64,000 nucleotides of DNA from Methylophaga sp. OBS1 (GCF_026319365.1 NZ_JAPDMS010000001.1:208032-272031); one strand, 5' to 3'; counted from the first letter of the stretch, positions 27,421-37,819 are shown. Notes: generated by a model not told the origin, from the letters alone. Made by a program: numbers and translations.

Positions 27421-28137
27421 ATGGAACAATTTAGCCCCGCACTGGCACATGGACATCTTGAGCCCGTGTTTCAGGATATTTTTTTCGTTACTGGTGCGAT
27501 GGAAACCGTGCTTCAGGATTTGGATTGGTGTTTTAGTCGCAATATGACCGTGGTCAGGGAGGGGGAACGACTGATCGTCATCAACACGGTTCGCCTTGAT
27601 GAAACGGGATTGGCGGAGTTGGAGCGTCTCGGACAGGTGACCGATGTCATACGGCTTGGTGCTTTACATGGTCGTGATGATTCTTTCTATGTGGACCGCT
27701 ATCAGGCTCGATACTGGACCTTACCCGGTCTTGCCAATGACAATACACTGGCAGTGACTCATACGCTCAGTGAGGAGGGACCGTTGCCTATTTCCGATGC
27801 CTCATTGTTTGAGTTTCAGACAACGCGGCTCCCTGAAGGTATTCTGCATCTTAAACGAGACGGTGGCATCCTCATCGCCTGTGATGCACTGCAGAACTGG
27901 ATTTCAGACGATGAATTTTTCTCTGATGCTTCCAGAGATCGGATGCAGGAGATGGGTTTTTTCACGCCCGCCAATCTGGGACCGGTCTGGTGTCAGGCGG
28001 CTGCACCTGGCGGGGAAGACTTTTTACGACTGAAAACACTGAACTTCAAACATGCACTTTGCGGACATGGCGAGCCTCTGAGGGAAACGGCGCACGAAGA
28101 CTACAGCGCGACCTTTAACCGGTTATTCGGTGTCTAG
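27421..28137 (+). CDS. Putative metallo-beta-lactamase-fold protein with degenerate metal site
   Basis: The 238-residue soluble protein has beta-rich spacing that resembles MBL-fold proteins of the DUF4336 kind: an N-terminal strand pair (MTVVREGERLIVINTVRL), RLGALHGRDDSFYVDRY where the HXHXDH motif would be, GGILIACDALQNW (GD-like turn) and a terminal ALCGHGEPL. The classical HXHXDH ligands are absent, so hydrolase activity is uncertain. Start ATG follows GAGGAGGGC. It lies between the GGCT-like gene and the large GGDEF gene, and co-transcription is very likely. I would not assign a substrate. Confidence 0.55.
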   Translation: MEQFSPALAHGHLEPVFQDIFFVTGAMETVLQDLDWCFSRNMTVVREGERLIVINTVRLDETGLAELERLGQVTDVIRLGALHGRDDSFYVDRYQARYWTLPGLANDNTLAVTHTLSEEGPLPISDASLFEFQTTRLPEGILHLKRDGGILIACDALQNWISDDEFFSDASRDRMQEMGFFTPANLGPVWCQAAAPGGEDFLRLKTLNFKHALCGHGEPLRETAHEDYSATFNRLFGV

Positions 28138-28151
28138 CGCGGTTATCATCG

Positions 28152-31100
28152 ATGAGGGTGAAAAAAGGACTGCAACTACCCGGCTATGAAGTGGGCTCCG
28201 CGCTTTATCAAAGTGGGGGACGGGTTATTTATCGAGCTTATCGCATACAAGACAATCTCCCTGTAGCGGTTGAGACGATTGATGCCGAATACCCTGAGCG
28301 TCAACAGGTGGCCGAAATGTATCGTGAAGGTCGCATGTTGCGACAGCTGAAAGAAGTGACCGGAGTGCGTCAGATTTATGCAGTGCAGACTCACGGTAGC
28401 GGTAATCTGGCACTGATCTGCGAGTACTTCAGTCACACCCTTCAATCCCATCTCAGCGCCAAAGAAGGCAAGATTTTATTGCTTGTCGAAGTGCTCAATA
28501 TTGCCTTACAACTTGCTCATATCCTGGAGAGACTTCACGAACAGGATATTGTGCATAAAGCACTAACCCCCGACCATATCCTTTTTGACCCTGTCAGTGG
28601 TGATGTAGCGCTGGCAGGCTTTGGCATTGCTTCTGAATTAGATCAGGAGCGGCAGACCGTACAACTGTCCAGGCATATCGACGGACCGCTAGCCTATATG
28701 TCGCCTGAGCAGACAGGCAGGATGAATCGGGAGTTGGATTACCGATCTGATTATTACTCGCTCGGCGTGTTGTTGTTCGAGTTAATGACCGGGGAAAAAC
28801 CATTTCAGGCAGACAGTCCGTTGGGATGGGTCCACAGTCATATCAGTCGACTCCCACCAGCCCCCCATCAAATCGTTGAAGCGATACCAGAGGCGCTATC
28901 GGATATCGTCCTCAAGCTGATGGCAAAAAGCCCCGAATCACGATATCAGAGTGCTGCTGGACTGATACACGATCTGAAATACTGTGCGGATCGCTTGGCC
29001 GCTGGCCATAAAATTGAGCGTTTTCAACTGGGTAAGAGGGATATGGGACATAAGTTCCTGATTCCACAAACCATCTATGGTCGTGAACGAGAGCTCGCGA
29101 CGTTGATGCAGCTGTTCGATACTGCCGCGTCAGGGGGGACGGCATTCTGCCTGATTCATGGTTATTCCGGTGTCGGTAAATCGGCATTGGTTAACGAGAT
29201 AGATCGACCGCTGGTGCGCGAGCACGGCTTTCTGGTTCAGGGCAAATTCGAGCAGTTTCAACATGGTGAAGCCTACAAAGTACTGGCAACCGCCTTACGC
29301 GGTCTCGTTCAGCAGATTCTGGCATTAGCTGAAGCAGAGCTGGCCGGTTGGCGAGAACAGCTACTGGAGGCGCTGACACCGAATGCCGCTCTGGTCGTGG
29401 ATTTGGTACCGGAGCTGGAATTAATCATCGGCTCTCAACCCTCAGTTGCCACATTGCCACCAGCGGAAGCCAGTAACCGGTTACACCTCGTTTTGCTTGC
29501 TTTTCTACGTGTGTTTGCAGGGGAGGGGCATCCGGTTGTGCTGTTTCTTGATGATCTGCAGTGGAGTGATACGCCTACACTGGATTTTCTGCGTCGCATG
29601 ATGACGACCCATGAGCTCAAACACTTGCTGTTTATCGGGGCTTATCGCAGTAACGAAGTGGGGCCGGGACACCCACTTCGGTTATTGCTGGAAGAGGTTC
29701 AGGAACAGGCTAATATTCACCCTTTACCGCTGGGGCCGCTTGATAGAAGCTCTGTGGAAAAACTCGTGGCTGAAGGCTTATATCGCGAACCGGCTGAAGT
29801 ACGACCACTCAGCAATATGCTCTATGACAAGGCGCAGGGTAATCCTTTTTTTACAAATGAATTGCTGCGGCAACTTCACAAGGAAGCTGCGATAACAGCA
29901 GATCTGAATACGGGACAATGGGACTGGGATTTGGATGCGGCACGGTGGTCAACTGTCAGTAGCGATGTCGTTGAGTTTATGGTGGATAATCTCAGGCGGT
30001 TTGAGTCTGACACACAGCTGATTCTGCAATTGGCCGCCTGCATTGGTGGTCGTTTTGATTTGCATACCCTCTCGCTGGTCTATGAGCATTCTTTATCAGA
30101 CACCGCTAAGGCATTACAGCCAGCATTGAAGCAACACACCATCCTGCCCTTGCACAGTGATTATCGACTGGTAGGAGAGGGCGACCTGGGGTTGGACTTT
30201 AATCCAACTTATAAATTCCATCATGATCGTGTGCAACAGGCTGCCTATGCCTTGATCGACCCTCAGCAACGACAAGCTGTTCATCTTTTCGTTGGACGCT
30301 TAGTGCTTCAGCACCTGGGTCAGGAGACAGTGCCTGATGATCGTCTTATCGATATCGTTGAGCATCTCAATGCCGGGCGAGCACTAATTGATTCCATAGA
30401 AGAGCGATGGCTGCTTGCAGAATTGAATTTGCGAGCGGGTGTCCGTGCCAGGCAGTCTTCAGCCTATGAATCAGCCTGGCACTACCTGATGGTTGCCGCG
30501 GAACAGTTACCCGCTGATTCATGGCAGCGCACGCCTGTATTTATGAAAGATCTTGCACTGGAAACGCAGCAGTGTGCCTATCTTACCGGACGTACTGAGG
30601 CGGCTGAGAATGGGATAGCGATCTTGCTTGAGCATGCTGAGTCGGATTTGGCGCGAGCAGACATACTGGCCATTCGTACCCGCCAATACGCGACACTGGG
30701 CCGAATGGCAGCGTCTATTCATTCGGCAATCGAGGGATTAGCGCTGCTTGGTGTGGATTTTACTGACCAGCCTGGAGATGCAGACATCGACGAAGAGCGA
30801 CGCTTGGTTGAAGCGAACCTGCAGGGGCGGGCTATCTCAGATTTGGTCGATGCACCTCTGGTTCAGGACAAATCAGCACTGACCGCGATGCGATTGTTGA
30901 TGGAAATTTTTGCGGCCGCCTTTTTATCCGGTAGTGGTAAGTTATTCCCCTATCTGGTGCTGAAATCAGTCAATTTGTCATTACGTCATGGCAACTGCCC
31001 GGAGTCTGCTTTTATTTATGCGGCTTATGGCATGCTGCTTTGTGGCGAACTCAATGAGCCAGCACTGGGTTATCAGTATGGTAAAGTCGGCCTGGCTATC

Positions 31101-33230
31101 AATGAGCGACTCGATGATCTCACGCTCAGGGCAAGAGTTATCTATGTCTATGGGATGTTCGTACATCATTGGAGTCATCACTGGTCAAGTCTGACCCCCT
31201 GGTTCCGCAGAGGTATTGAAGCGGGCTATCAGACGGGGGACTTACTTTACCTCGCCTACAGTGCTCAGGATTGTGTCATTTGGGATCCAAAGCTGGACTT
31301 GGAAACAGCACATCGACTGCATGCCGAGAATCTGGAGATTGTGCGTGAGTGTGCCTATCAGGATTCACTGGATTCAGGGACCTTATTTTTACAATTTCAG
31401 CGAAACCTGCTTGGCCTGACAGATAATCCCTATTCGCTCAGTGACGCCAGCTTTGACCAAGAGGCCTGTCTGGCCGGCATGCACCAGCGTGGGTTTATGA
31501 CGGGTATTGCCAATTACCATATCTACAGTGCCGAAATTTGTTTTCTGTATGGCGAGACAGATTTAGCACTGGAACACGTCAGGGCACAGGATGGCCTGGT
31601 CAAATCAGCGATGTCTCTGCCGCAGCTGGTTCGTTTCTATATCGTGGCATTTATGACGCTGGCAAGTCACTATCCCAAAATGGCGGCAAATCAGCAGCGC
31701 GATACCCGTGAACGCATGATACGTGATCTTGAACAAATGAAACGGTGGGCGGATAACTGCCCGGACAACTTTCGCCATCTTCAGTATCTGATGGAAGCAG
31801 AACTGGAGAGCTTGCAAGGCACGCTTGAGTTAGCTCTGGAATACTATGAAGCTGCGATCGATGCGGCGAGAGAAACAGGATTCCTTCGAGACGAGGCCAC
31901 GGCTCATGAGCGAGCTGCGCGATATTTACTTGCACATAGACGGGAAAGGGCAGCGCTGGGTTATTTACGCGGCGCCTATCATCTATATGATCGCTGGGGT
32001 GCCCAGCGGAAAGTCGATCTGCTGGAACAGGAATTCCCGGTATTAAAAGCGTTGTCGGCAGAAGTAAATAGTCATGCTGTACAGAGAGAGCCGACCGATA
32101 TCGACCTCGCCTCAGTCATGAAAGCTTCAAGGGAAATCTCCGGCGAAATCGTACTGGACCGCTTGCTCAAAACGACGATGAATATCGTGCTTGAAAATGC
32201 CGGCGGTCAATGGGGATGTCTGGTCGTTGTTCGAGGTGGTCGATTGGTTGTAGAGGCTGTTGCTCTACCCGAATCGACATTATCGACAGCAGGTTTACCT
32301 CATCAATCACTGATTCCTGATAATGAAGGTGGTCGTCTTGCACTACCGGTCACCCTGATCACTCAGGTACTGCGAAGTGGTGAATCAGAAGTTATCCATG
32401 ATGTATCGCAGAAAAGTTTATTCACTCAGGATCCTTATATACTCAAGTTCAGACCCAAGTCGGTATTGTGCGTGCCCATCAGACGTGAGCGTTTTGAGGG
32501 CGCTTTATATATGGAAAATAACCTCGCGAGCGGTGTCTTTACTCAATCACGAGTGGAGGTGATTCAGTTGTTGGCAGCCCAGGCATCGGTCGCAATTGAG
32601 AATGCCAGTCTGTACGAACAGGTTCAGGATTATTCCCGGACTCTGGAACATAAAGTAGCCGAGCGGACGGCGCGACTGGAGCAGCTTAATCAGAAATTGC
32701 AGGGACTGGCTGAACATGACGGTCTGACCGGCATTGCTAACCGCCGCCGTGGAGATGCCTACCTGGCTGAGGTATGGACTCGACTGCGGCGTGAAAAAAA
32801 GCCTTTATCGGTGATTATGCTTGATGTCGATCACTTCAAGGCCTTTAATGATAATTATGGTCATCGGGCAGGGGACAACTGCCTGATATCGGTTGCTGAA
32901 ACATTACGAGCACAACTACAAAGACCGGGAGATCTGCTTGCTCGATATGGTGGCGAGGAATTTATCCTTATCCTGCCAGACACTGACAGCCAGGGCGCAA
33001 CGCTTATGGGGGAAAAGGTGCGTGCTGCCATAGAGAGTCTGGCAATAGAGCACGCGCACTCTTCAACCGCCGAGGTGGTGACTTTAAGCGCGGGGACGGC
33101 CACTGTGACGCCCGAGGCTGAAGCAGGTCTGGAACAACTACTTCGAGCAGCCGATACCGCACTTTATCGAGCTAAACAATCAGGTCGCAACCGGGTGAAA
33201 GCGGCCAATGATGGAGTAAGCGAGAAGTAA
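28152..33230 (+). CDS. Giant signalling protein: pseudokinase - AAA ATPase - TPR-like - GAF - GGDEF
   Basis: The 1692-residue cytoplasmic protein follows the HstK-type plan: Ser/Thr kinase-like domain (about 10-275), AAA/STAND ATPase (Walker A GYSGVGKSA near 338, Walker B VVLFLDDLQW near 461), a long helical-repeat middle (about 600-1300), GAF (about 1320-1485), coiled coil, then GGDEF (about 1515-1685) where relatives carry a histidine kinase. The kinase lacks its key residues: the VAIK lysine is Glu41 (VAVET), HRD is HKA at 135-137, and DFG is GFG at 156-158. The ATPase motifs look intact. The GGDEF has GGEEF near 1599 with an RPGD inhibitory site five residues before it, so it should make cyclic-di-GMP with feedback control. 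Last gene of a three-gene unit, before a terminator. Confidence 0.9.
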   Translation: MRVKKGLQLPGYEVGSALYQSGGRVIYRAYRIQDNLPVAVETIDAEYPERQQVAEMYREGRMLRQLKEVTGVRQIYAVQTHGSGNLALICEYFSHTLQSHLSAKEGKILLLVEVLNIALQLAHILERLHEQDIVHKALTPDHILFDPVSGDVALAGFGIASELDQERQTVQLSRHIDGPLAYMSPEQTGRMNRELDYRSDYYSLGVLLFELMTGEKPFQADSPLGWVHSHISRLPPAPHQIVEAIPEALSDIVLKLMAKSPESRYQSAAGLIHDLKYCADRLAAGHKIERFQLGKRDMGHKFLIPQTIYGRERELATLMQLFDTAASGGTAFCLIHGYSGVGKSALVNEIDRPLVREHGFLVQGKFEQFQHGEAYKVLATALRGLVQQILALAEAELAGWREQLLEALTPNAALVVDLVPELELIIGSQPSVATLPPAEASNRLHLVLLAFLRVFAGEGHPVVLFLDDLQWSDTPTLDFLRRMMTTHELKHLLFIGAYRSNEVGPGHPLRLLLEEVQEQANIHPLPLGPLDRSSVEKLVAEGLYREPAEVRPLSNMLYDKAQGNPFFTNELLRQLHKEAAITADLNTGQWDWDLDAARWSTVSSDVVEFMVDNLRRFESDTQLILQLAACIGGRFDLHTLSLVYEHSLSDTAKALQPALKQHTILPLHSDYRLVGEGDLGLDFNPTYKFHHDRVQQAAYALIDPQQRQAVHLFVGRLVLQHLGQETVPDDRLIDIVEHLNAGRALIDSIEERWLLAELNLRAGVRARQSSAYESAWHYLMVAAEQLPADSWQRTPVFMKDLALETQQCAYLTGRTEAAENGIAILLEHAESDLARADILAIRTRQYATLGRMAASIHSAIEGLALLGVDFTDQPGDADIDEERRLVEANLQGRAISDLVDAPLVQDKSALTAMRLLMEIFAAAFLSGSGKLFPYLVLKSVNLSLRHGNCPESAFIYAAYGMLLCGELNEPALGYQYGKVGLAINERLDDLTLRARVIYVYGMFVHHWSHHWSSLTPWFRRGIEAGYQTGDLLYLAYSAQDCVIWDPKLDLETAHRLHAENLEIVRECAYQDSLDSGTLFLQFQRNLLGLTDNPYSLSDASFDQEACLAGMHQRGFMTGIANYHIYSAEICFLYGETDLALEHVRAQDGLVKSAMSLPQLVRFYIVAFMTLASHYPKMAANQQRDTRERMIRDLEQMKRWADNCPDNFRHLQYLMEAELESLQGTLELALEYYEAAIDAARETGFLRDEATAHERAARYLLAHRRERAALGYLRGAYHLYDRWGAQRKVDLLEQEFPVLKALSAEVNSHAVQREPTDIDLASVMKASREISGEIVLDRLLKTTMNIVLENAGGQWGCLVVVRGGRLVVEAVALPESTLSTAGLPHQSLIPDNEGGRLALPVTLITQVLRSGESEVIHDVSQKSLFTQDPYILKFRPKSVLCVPIRRERFEGALYMENNLASGVFTQSRVEVIQLLAAQASVAIENASLYEQVQDYSRTLEHKVAERTARLEQLNQKLQGLAEHDGLTGIANRRRGDAYLAEVWTRLRREKKPLSVIMLDVDHFKAFNDNYGHRAGDNCLISVAETLRAQLQRPGDLLARYGGEEFILILPDTDSQGATLMGEKVRAAIESLAIEHAHSSTAEVVTLSAGTATVTPEAEAGLEQLLRAADTALYRAKQSGRNRVKAANDGVSEK

Positions 33231-33246
33231 AGAGATGAGCACAAAA

Positions 33247-33282
33247 AAAGCAGTCATCGCTAGGCGAATAACTGCTTTATTG
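33247..33282. terminator. Hairpin terminator between the GGDEF gene and tRNA-Arg
   Basis: AAAGCAGT (33247-33254) pairs with ACTGCTTT (33271-33278), and TCGC (33257-33260) pairs with GCGA (33264-33267) inside. An A run lies to the left and TATTGTATTT to the right. It can serve both the plus-strand giant gene and the minus-strand tRNA transcript. Confidence 0.75.
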
Positions 33283-33294
33283 TATTTACTTTTT

Positions 33295-33371
33295 TGGCGC
33301 GCCCGGGAGGATTCGAACCTCCGACCGCCTGGTTCGTAGCCAGGTACTCTATCCAGCTGAGCTACGGGCGC
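33295..33371 (-). tRNA. tRNA-Arg (ACG)
   Basis: A 77-nt cloverleaf reads on the minus strand with acceptor stem GCGCCCG/CGGGCGC, discriminator G and an encoded CCA (complement of 33295-33297). The anticodon loop CTACGAA gives ACG (complement of 33335-33337), decoding CGN arginine codons with inosine at the wobble position. It lies downstream of tRNA-Ser and csrA on the same strand. Confidence 0.96.
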
Positions 33372-33420
33372 TAAAGCCGTTTATTATACTAACATCCAGT
33401 GATGTCCGCAATAATAATTC

Positions 33421-33510
33421 TGGCGGAGAGCGAGGGATTCGAACCCTCGATAGGGGTTAACCTATACGCCCTTAGCAGGGGCGCGCCTTCAGCCACTCGG
33501 CCAGCTCTCC
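33421..33510 (-). tRNA. tRNA-Ser (GCT)
   Basis: A 90-nt tRNA with the long variable arm typical of serine tRNAs, acceptor GGAGAGC and encoded CCA (complement of 33421-33423). The anticodon loop CTGCTAA gives GCT (complement of 33474-33476), decoding AGC and AGU. The csrA - tRNA-Ser - tRNA-Arg order is common in gammaproteobacteria. Confidence 0.96.
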
Positions 33511-33565
33511 ATCAAAGCGGCACAGTATAACAGATGTATTTTATTTGGCTAGTGATATCGTGAAA

Positions 33566-33751
33566 TTAACCGGCATTCGGGTGATCTTTTTCCTGCTGGA
33601 TACGATCATAGATTTCTTCACGATGCACAGATACGTCTTTAGGTGCGTCCACACCGATTCTGACCTGGTTACCTTTAACACCAAGCACATTTACAACGAC
33701 ATCATCACCAATGATGAGTGATTCGCCGACACGACGTGTGAGTATTAACAT
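33566..33751 (-). CDS. csrA: Carbon storage regulator CsrA
   Basis: The 61-residue protein begins [18 protein letters not shown] and has the full CsrA strand pattern with the RNA-binding VHREEIY near residue 45. It is a dimeric RNA-binding protein that represses or stabilises mRNAs by binding GGA-containing leaders. An AAAGGGG ribosome-binding site precedes the ATG. It lies downstream of lysC with a 235-bp gap that contains a hairpin and probably its own promoter. Confidence 0.96.
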   Translation of the reverse strand: MLILTRRVGESLIIGDDVVVNVLGVKGNQVRIGVDAPKDVSVHREEIYDRIQQEKDHPNAG

Positions 33752-33889
33752 GATTTTTCCCCTTTACTCTCAAAAGCAGGCCGAGGTCACCAGGAGAAAA
33801 TGTGAATTCTTCCATGCTGTAAGGCCTCGTGCCTTGTCCTGTTTAATGAATATTTCCTTGTTTAGAGATCTTATACGTCTCTTTTATTG

Positions 33890-33925
33890 TGGACTGTAAA
33901 ATAGTCGTAACTACTTCACAGTCCA
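33890..33925. other. Inverted repeat between lysC and csrA
   Basis: Perfect 8-bp arms TGGACTGT (33890-33897) and ACAGTCCA (33918-33925), with an inner TAGT/ACTA pairing in the loop. No clear T run follows on either strand, so it may be an mRNA leader structure of csrA or an operator rather than the lysC terminator. The 33752-33986 gap holds no gene that I can support. Confidence 0.45.
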
Positions 33926-33986
33926 GTTCATTTTATCAGGAAGTTAAGTTGTTCGCGAGATAATTGTCTCAGTTTTATGACAAAAA

Positions 33987-35213
33987 TCAGGCAGCTGGGT
34001 TCTGTTCCAGGTTGAATGCCTTGTGCAGTGCGCGAACACCCAGTTCCAGGTATTTTTCATTGACTACCACGGAAATTTTAATTTCAGAGGTCGAAATCAT
34101 TTCAATATTGATGTTCTCATTAGCAAGCGCAGTGAACATCGTGCTGGCAATACCGGCATGAGAACGCATACCTACACCGACGACCGAAATTTTGGCGATA
34201 TGATCATCACCATTGACCTCGCGCGCGCCAAGTTTTTCAGCTGTCTGCTCCAGAATCTTCAGCGCTGATTTGTAATCATTACGATGGACGGTAAAAGTAA
34301 AGTCGGTGGTGGAATCGTGTCCCGTGTTCTGAATGATCATGTCGACTTCAATATTCTGTGCCGCCACCGGGCCCAGAATCTGTGAGGCGACGCCGGGATG
34401 ATCGGGGACACCCAGTACGGTAATTTTGGCTTCATCGCGGTTAAACGCGATACCTGAAATAAGAGCTTGTTCCATTGATGGGTCCTCTGCAGCGATCAGT
34501 GTGCCGCCACCTTCTGTGAAAGAAGAGAGCACACGAAGCGGAACATTATATTTACTGGCAAATTCGACTGAGCGAATCTGCAATACCTTGGCACCTAAGC
34601 TGGCCATTTCCAGCATTTCTTCGAAGGTGATGTGATCGAGGCGACGAGCTTCAGGCACGACCCGCGGATCTGTGGTGTAAACGCCATCAACGTCGGTATA
34701 GATCTGACATTCGTCAGCTTTCAATGCTGCAGCCAGTGCCACTGCTGTGGTATCGCTACCACCGCGGCCCAGTGTGGTGATATTGCCGTTTTCATCACAG
34801 CCCTGAAAACCCGCTACAACAACGACGCTACCTTGTTTGAGATCATCACGGATTTTGTGATCATCGATCTCGGTGATCCGTGCCTTGTTATGGGCGTTGT
34901 CGGTAAGAATACGCACCTGACTGCCGGTGTAGGATACCGCTGGCATGCCCATTTGCTGCAAAGTCATGCTAAGCAGGGCGATGGTGACCTGTTCACCGGT
35001 TGACAGCAGCACATCGAGTTCGCGACCACGTGGCTCATCATTCAATTGTTTGGCTAAGTCAATCAGCCGGTTGGTCTCGCCGCTCATCGCAGAGACGACA
35101 ACCACCATATCGTGACCCTGGTTACGGTAATCAATAACTTTTTTGGCAACTTCTTTGATTCGCTCGACCGAGCCTACGGACGTGCCGCCGTATTTCTGTA
35201 CGATAAGTGACAT
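33987..35213 (-). CDS. lysC: Aspartate kinase
   Basis: The 408-residue protein has the N-terminal kinase motif VQKYGGTSVGS, the aspartate-site FQGCDENGNITTLGRGGSDTTAVALAAAL, and two C-terminal ACT domains (about 265-400) that bind lysine and threonine for feedback control. It catalyses the first step of Lys, Met and Thr synthesis. The length is that of monofunctional class II aspartokinases. It follows alaS by 2 bp, so it is translationally linked to the recA-recX-alaS genes. Confidence 0.95.
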   Translation of the reverse strand: MSLIVQKYGGTSVGSVERIKEVAKKVIDYRNQGHDMVVVVSAMSGETNRLIDLAKQLNDEPRGRELDVLLSTGEQVTIALLSMTLQQMGMPAVSYTGSQVRILTDNAHNKARITEIDDHKIRDDLKQGSVVVVAGFQGCDENGNITTLGRGGSDTTAVALAAALKADECQIYTDVDGVYTTDPRVVPEARRLDHITFEEMLEMASLGAKVLQIRSVEFASKYNVPLRVLSSFTEGGGTLIAAEDPSMEQALISGIAFNRDEAKITVLGVPDHPGVASQILGPVAAQNIEVDMIIQNTGHDSTTDFTFTVHRNDYKSALKILEQTAEKLGAREVNGDDHIAKISVVGVGMRSHAGIASTMFTALANENINIEMISTSEIKISVVVNEKYLELGVRALHKAFNLEQNPAA

Positions 35214-35215
35214 GC

Positions 35216-37819
35216 TTAATTTTCCAGCTTAGATCCGACCCAGTCCGAGACAGAGGCCAAAGCCGCTGCCAGGTTCTGAGGCTCATTACCGCCGCCCTGT
35301 GCCATATCCGGGCGGCCGCCACCTTTACCTCCGACCTGACCGGCTACATGTCCGACCAGATCACCGGCGCGGATTTTATCGGTAATATCCTTGGTGACGC
35401 CAGCAATAATTGTGATTTTTTCATCCTTGACCGACGTCAGCACGATCGCCGCACTGCCCAGCTTGTTTTTGAGCTGATCAACAGCGTCTCGCAGGGCTTT
35501 ACCGTCAGCACCCTCAAGCGTTGAGGCGAGTACCTTGATGCCATTAATATCTTTAGCATCATTGGCCAGATCGTCACCGGCGCTGCTGGCCAGTTTCCCT
35601 TTCAGACTTTCCAGTTCCTTTTCCAGCTCACGGTTGCGCTGAACTAAGGCGGAGGCTTTGTCCTGCACATTGTCAGGTTTGGCTTTCAGCAGTTCGGAAA
35701 CCTGGTTGAGTGTATTCAGCGTGTTATCGACGAAATCCAGCGCGGTATCGCCTGTGACTGCTTCAATACGGCGGACACCAGAAGCGATGCCGGCTTCAGC
35801 GGTGATTTTGAACAGGCCGATATCGCCTGTATTTCTAACGTGGGTGCCACCACACAGTTCGATAGAAAAATCACTCATGCTGAGCACGCGGACTTTTTCA
35901 TCATACTTTTCGCCGAACAGCGCCATGGCACCGCTATTCTTAGCTTCTTCCAGTGCCATCAAGCGTGTTTCGACCGGGTGGTTCATTCGAATCTGCTGAT
36001 TAACCATCCGCTCGATTTCATGCAACTGCGCATCGGTCAATGGCTCAAAGTGGGAGAAATCAAAGCGCAGACGATGGGGATCAACCAATGACCCTTTCTG
36101 TGTGACATGGTCACCCAGCACTTTACGTAAAGCGGCATGCAGAAGGTGTGTGGCCGAGTGGTTCAGCGCGGTCGCCAGACGATTGTTTTCATCGATCTGT
36201 GCGGTGACTTTCTGCCCAACCTGGAAGCGGCCGTTTTCACAGCGGCCGATATGGGTGAAGGCTTTGCCCTGTTTGCGGGTATCGGTGACGGTGAAGCTGG
36301 CGGAATCAGTAGTGATTTCACCGTGATCGCCAACCTGGCCACCGGATTCGGCATAGAAAGGCGTATTGTCGAGCACCAGAATGCCTTCCTGACCTTCATT
36401 CAGGCTGTCTACGTGCTCACCATTGAGAATGATATCGGTGATAGTGCCGTCTTCCTGAGTATGCTCATAACCACAGAACTCAGTTTCGCTGTCAATATTG
36501 AGTTGTTCGGTCATGCCGCCACCGAACTGGCTGGCACTGCGGGCACGTGAACGTTGTTCTTCCATCGCCCGCTCGAAGCCGGCGATATCGATAGTCAGAC
36601 CACGCTCGCGGGCGATATCAGCGGTCAAATCGATAGGGAAGCCATAGGTGTCATACAACAGGAACACAGTTTCCCCCGGAATCTCCTTGTCCCCCATGTC
36701 TTCAATCGCCTGATCCAGAATGCGCAGACCGTTATCCAGCGTGTCGGCGAAACGATTCTCTTCCTGCAACAGGGCCTTTTCAACCAGGGACTGGGCTTGA
36801 GCCAGTTCCGGGAATGCCTCGCCCATTTCATCAACTAATGGTTGCACCAGTTTGTGGAAGAAGGTGTCTTTAAGGCCCAGTTTATGACCGTGACGAATCG
36901 CACGGCGGATGATACGGCGCAGTACATAACCACGACCTTCATTTGATGGGTGCACGCCGTCAGCAATCATGAATGAGCAGGACCGGATATGGTCAGCAAT
37001 CACCCGCAGCGAGAAGTTGCTGCTATCTTCAGTGCCTGACAGGGCCTGAATGGCTTTAATCAGGTGCTGGAACAGATCGATGTCGTAGTTGTTGTGCACG
37101 TTTTGCAGCACAGCAGCCAGTCGCTCCAGCCCCATGCCGGTATCCACTGAGGGTTTAGGCAGTGGCGTGAGGGTGCCATCAGCGCTGCGATTGTACTGCA
37201 TGAATACGAGATTCCAGATCTCGATATAGCGGTCGCCGTCTTCTTCCGGTGTTCCCGGTGGACCACCGGCAACCTCAGGGCCGTGATCATAAAAAATCTC
37301 GGAGCAGGGACCGCAGGGACCGGTATCGCCCATCGACCAGAAGTTATCCTTGGCACCGATGCGGGAGAAACGCTCTGCAGAAATACCGATTTCTTTGAGC
37401 CAGATATCGGCGGCCTCATCATCTTCCTCAAACACCGTGACCCAGAGTTTTTCTGGTGGCAGTCCCAGCGTGTCTGTCAGAAACTCCCAGGCATATTGGA
37501 TCGCTTCACGCTTGAAATAATCACCGAAGCTGAAGTTACCCAGCATTTCAAAAAAGGTATGGTGACGGGCGGTGTAACCGACGTTTTCCAGGTCATTATG
37601 CTTACCACCGGCTCGCACACAACGCTGGGTCGTCACTGCACGTGTGTAGGCGCGGGTTTCCTGGCCCAGGAAGGTCTCCTTGAATTGGACCATGCCAGCG
37701 TTGGTAAACAACAGGGTCGGATCGTTGGCAGGCACCAGCGGACTACTGGAAACCACTTCGTGTCCCTTGCCGGCAAAGAAGTCGAGGAACAATTTGCGTA
37801 TATCAGCGCTACTTTTCAT
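35216..37819 (-). CDS. alaS: Alanyl-tRNA synthetase
   Basis: The 867-residue class II synthetase has the catalytic core ([16 protein letters not shown], motif 2/3 regions), the editing domain with zinc ligands ([11 protein letters not shown] and [13 protein letters not shown]), a coiled region and the C-terminal DHHA1 glycine-rich segment [15 protein letters not shown]. It charges tRNA-Ala and clears mischarged Ser and Gly. It overlaps the end of recX by 11 bp and is followed by lysC after 2 bp. Confidence 0.97.
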   Translation of the reverse strand: MKSSADIRKLFLDFFAGKGHEVVSSSPLVPANDPTLLFTNAGMVQFKETFLGQETRAYTRAVTTQRCVRAGGKHNDLENVGYTARHHTFFEMLGNFSFGDYFKREAIQYAWEFLTDTLGLPPEKLWVTVFEEDDEAADIWLKEIGISAERFSRIGAKDNFWSMGDTGPCGPCSEIFYDHGPEVAGGPPGTPEEDGDRYIEIWNLVFMQYNRSADGTLTPLPKPSVDTGMGLERLAAVLQNVHNNYDIDLFQHLIKAIQALSGTEDSSNFSLRVIADHIRSCSFMIADGVHPSNEGRGYVLRRIIRRAIRHGHKLGLKDTFFHKLVQPLVDEMGEAFPELAQAQSLVEKALLQEENRFADTLDNGLRILDQAIEDMGDKEIPGETVFLLYDTYGFPIDLTADIARERGLTIDIAGFERAMEEQRSRARSASQFGGGMTEQLNIDSETEFCGYEHTQEDGTITDIILNGEHVDSLNEGQEGILVLDNTPFYAESGGQVGDHGEITTDSASFTVTDTRKQGKAFTHIGRCENGRFQVGQKVTAQIDENNRLATALNHSATHLLHAALRKVLGDHVTQKGSLVDPHRLRFDFSHFEPLTDAQLHEIERMVNQQIRMNHPVETRLMALEEAKNSGAMALFGEKYDEKVRVLSMSDFSIELCGGTHVRNTGDIGLFKITAEAGIASGVRRIEAVTGDTALDFVDNTLNTLNQVSELLKAKPDNVQDKASALVQRNRELEKELESLKGKLASSAGDDLANDAKDINGIKVLASTLEGADGKALRDAVDQLKNKLGSAAIVLTSVKDEKITIIAGVTKDITDKIRAGDLVGHVAGQVGGKGGGRPDMAQGGGNEPQNLAAALASVSDWVGSKLEN

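Noticed and set aside
27421..28137. Active metallo-beta-lactamase
   Set aside because: The HXHXDH metal motif is not present, so I record only a fold-level resemblance.
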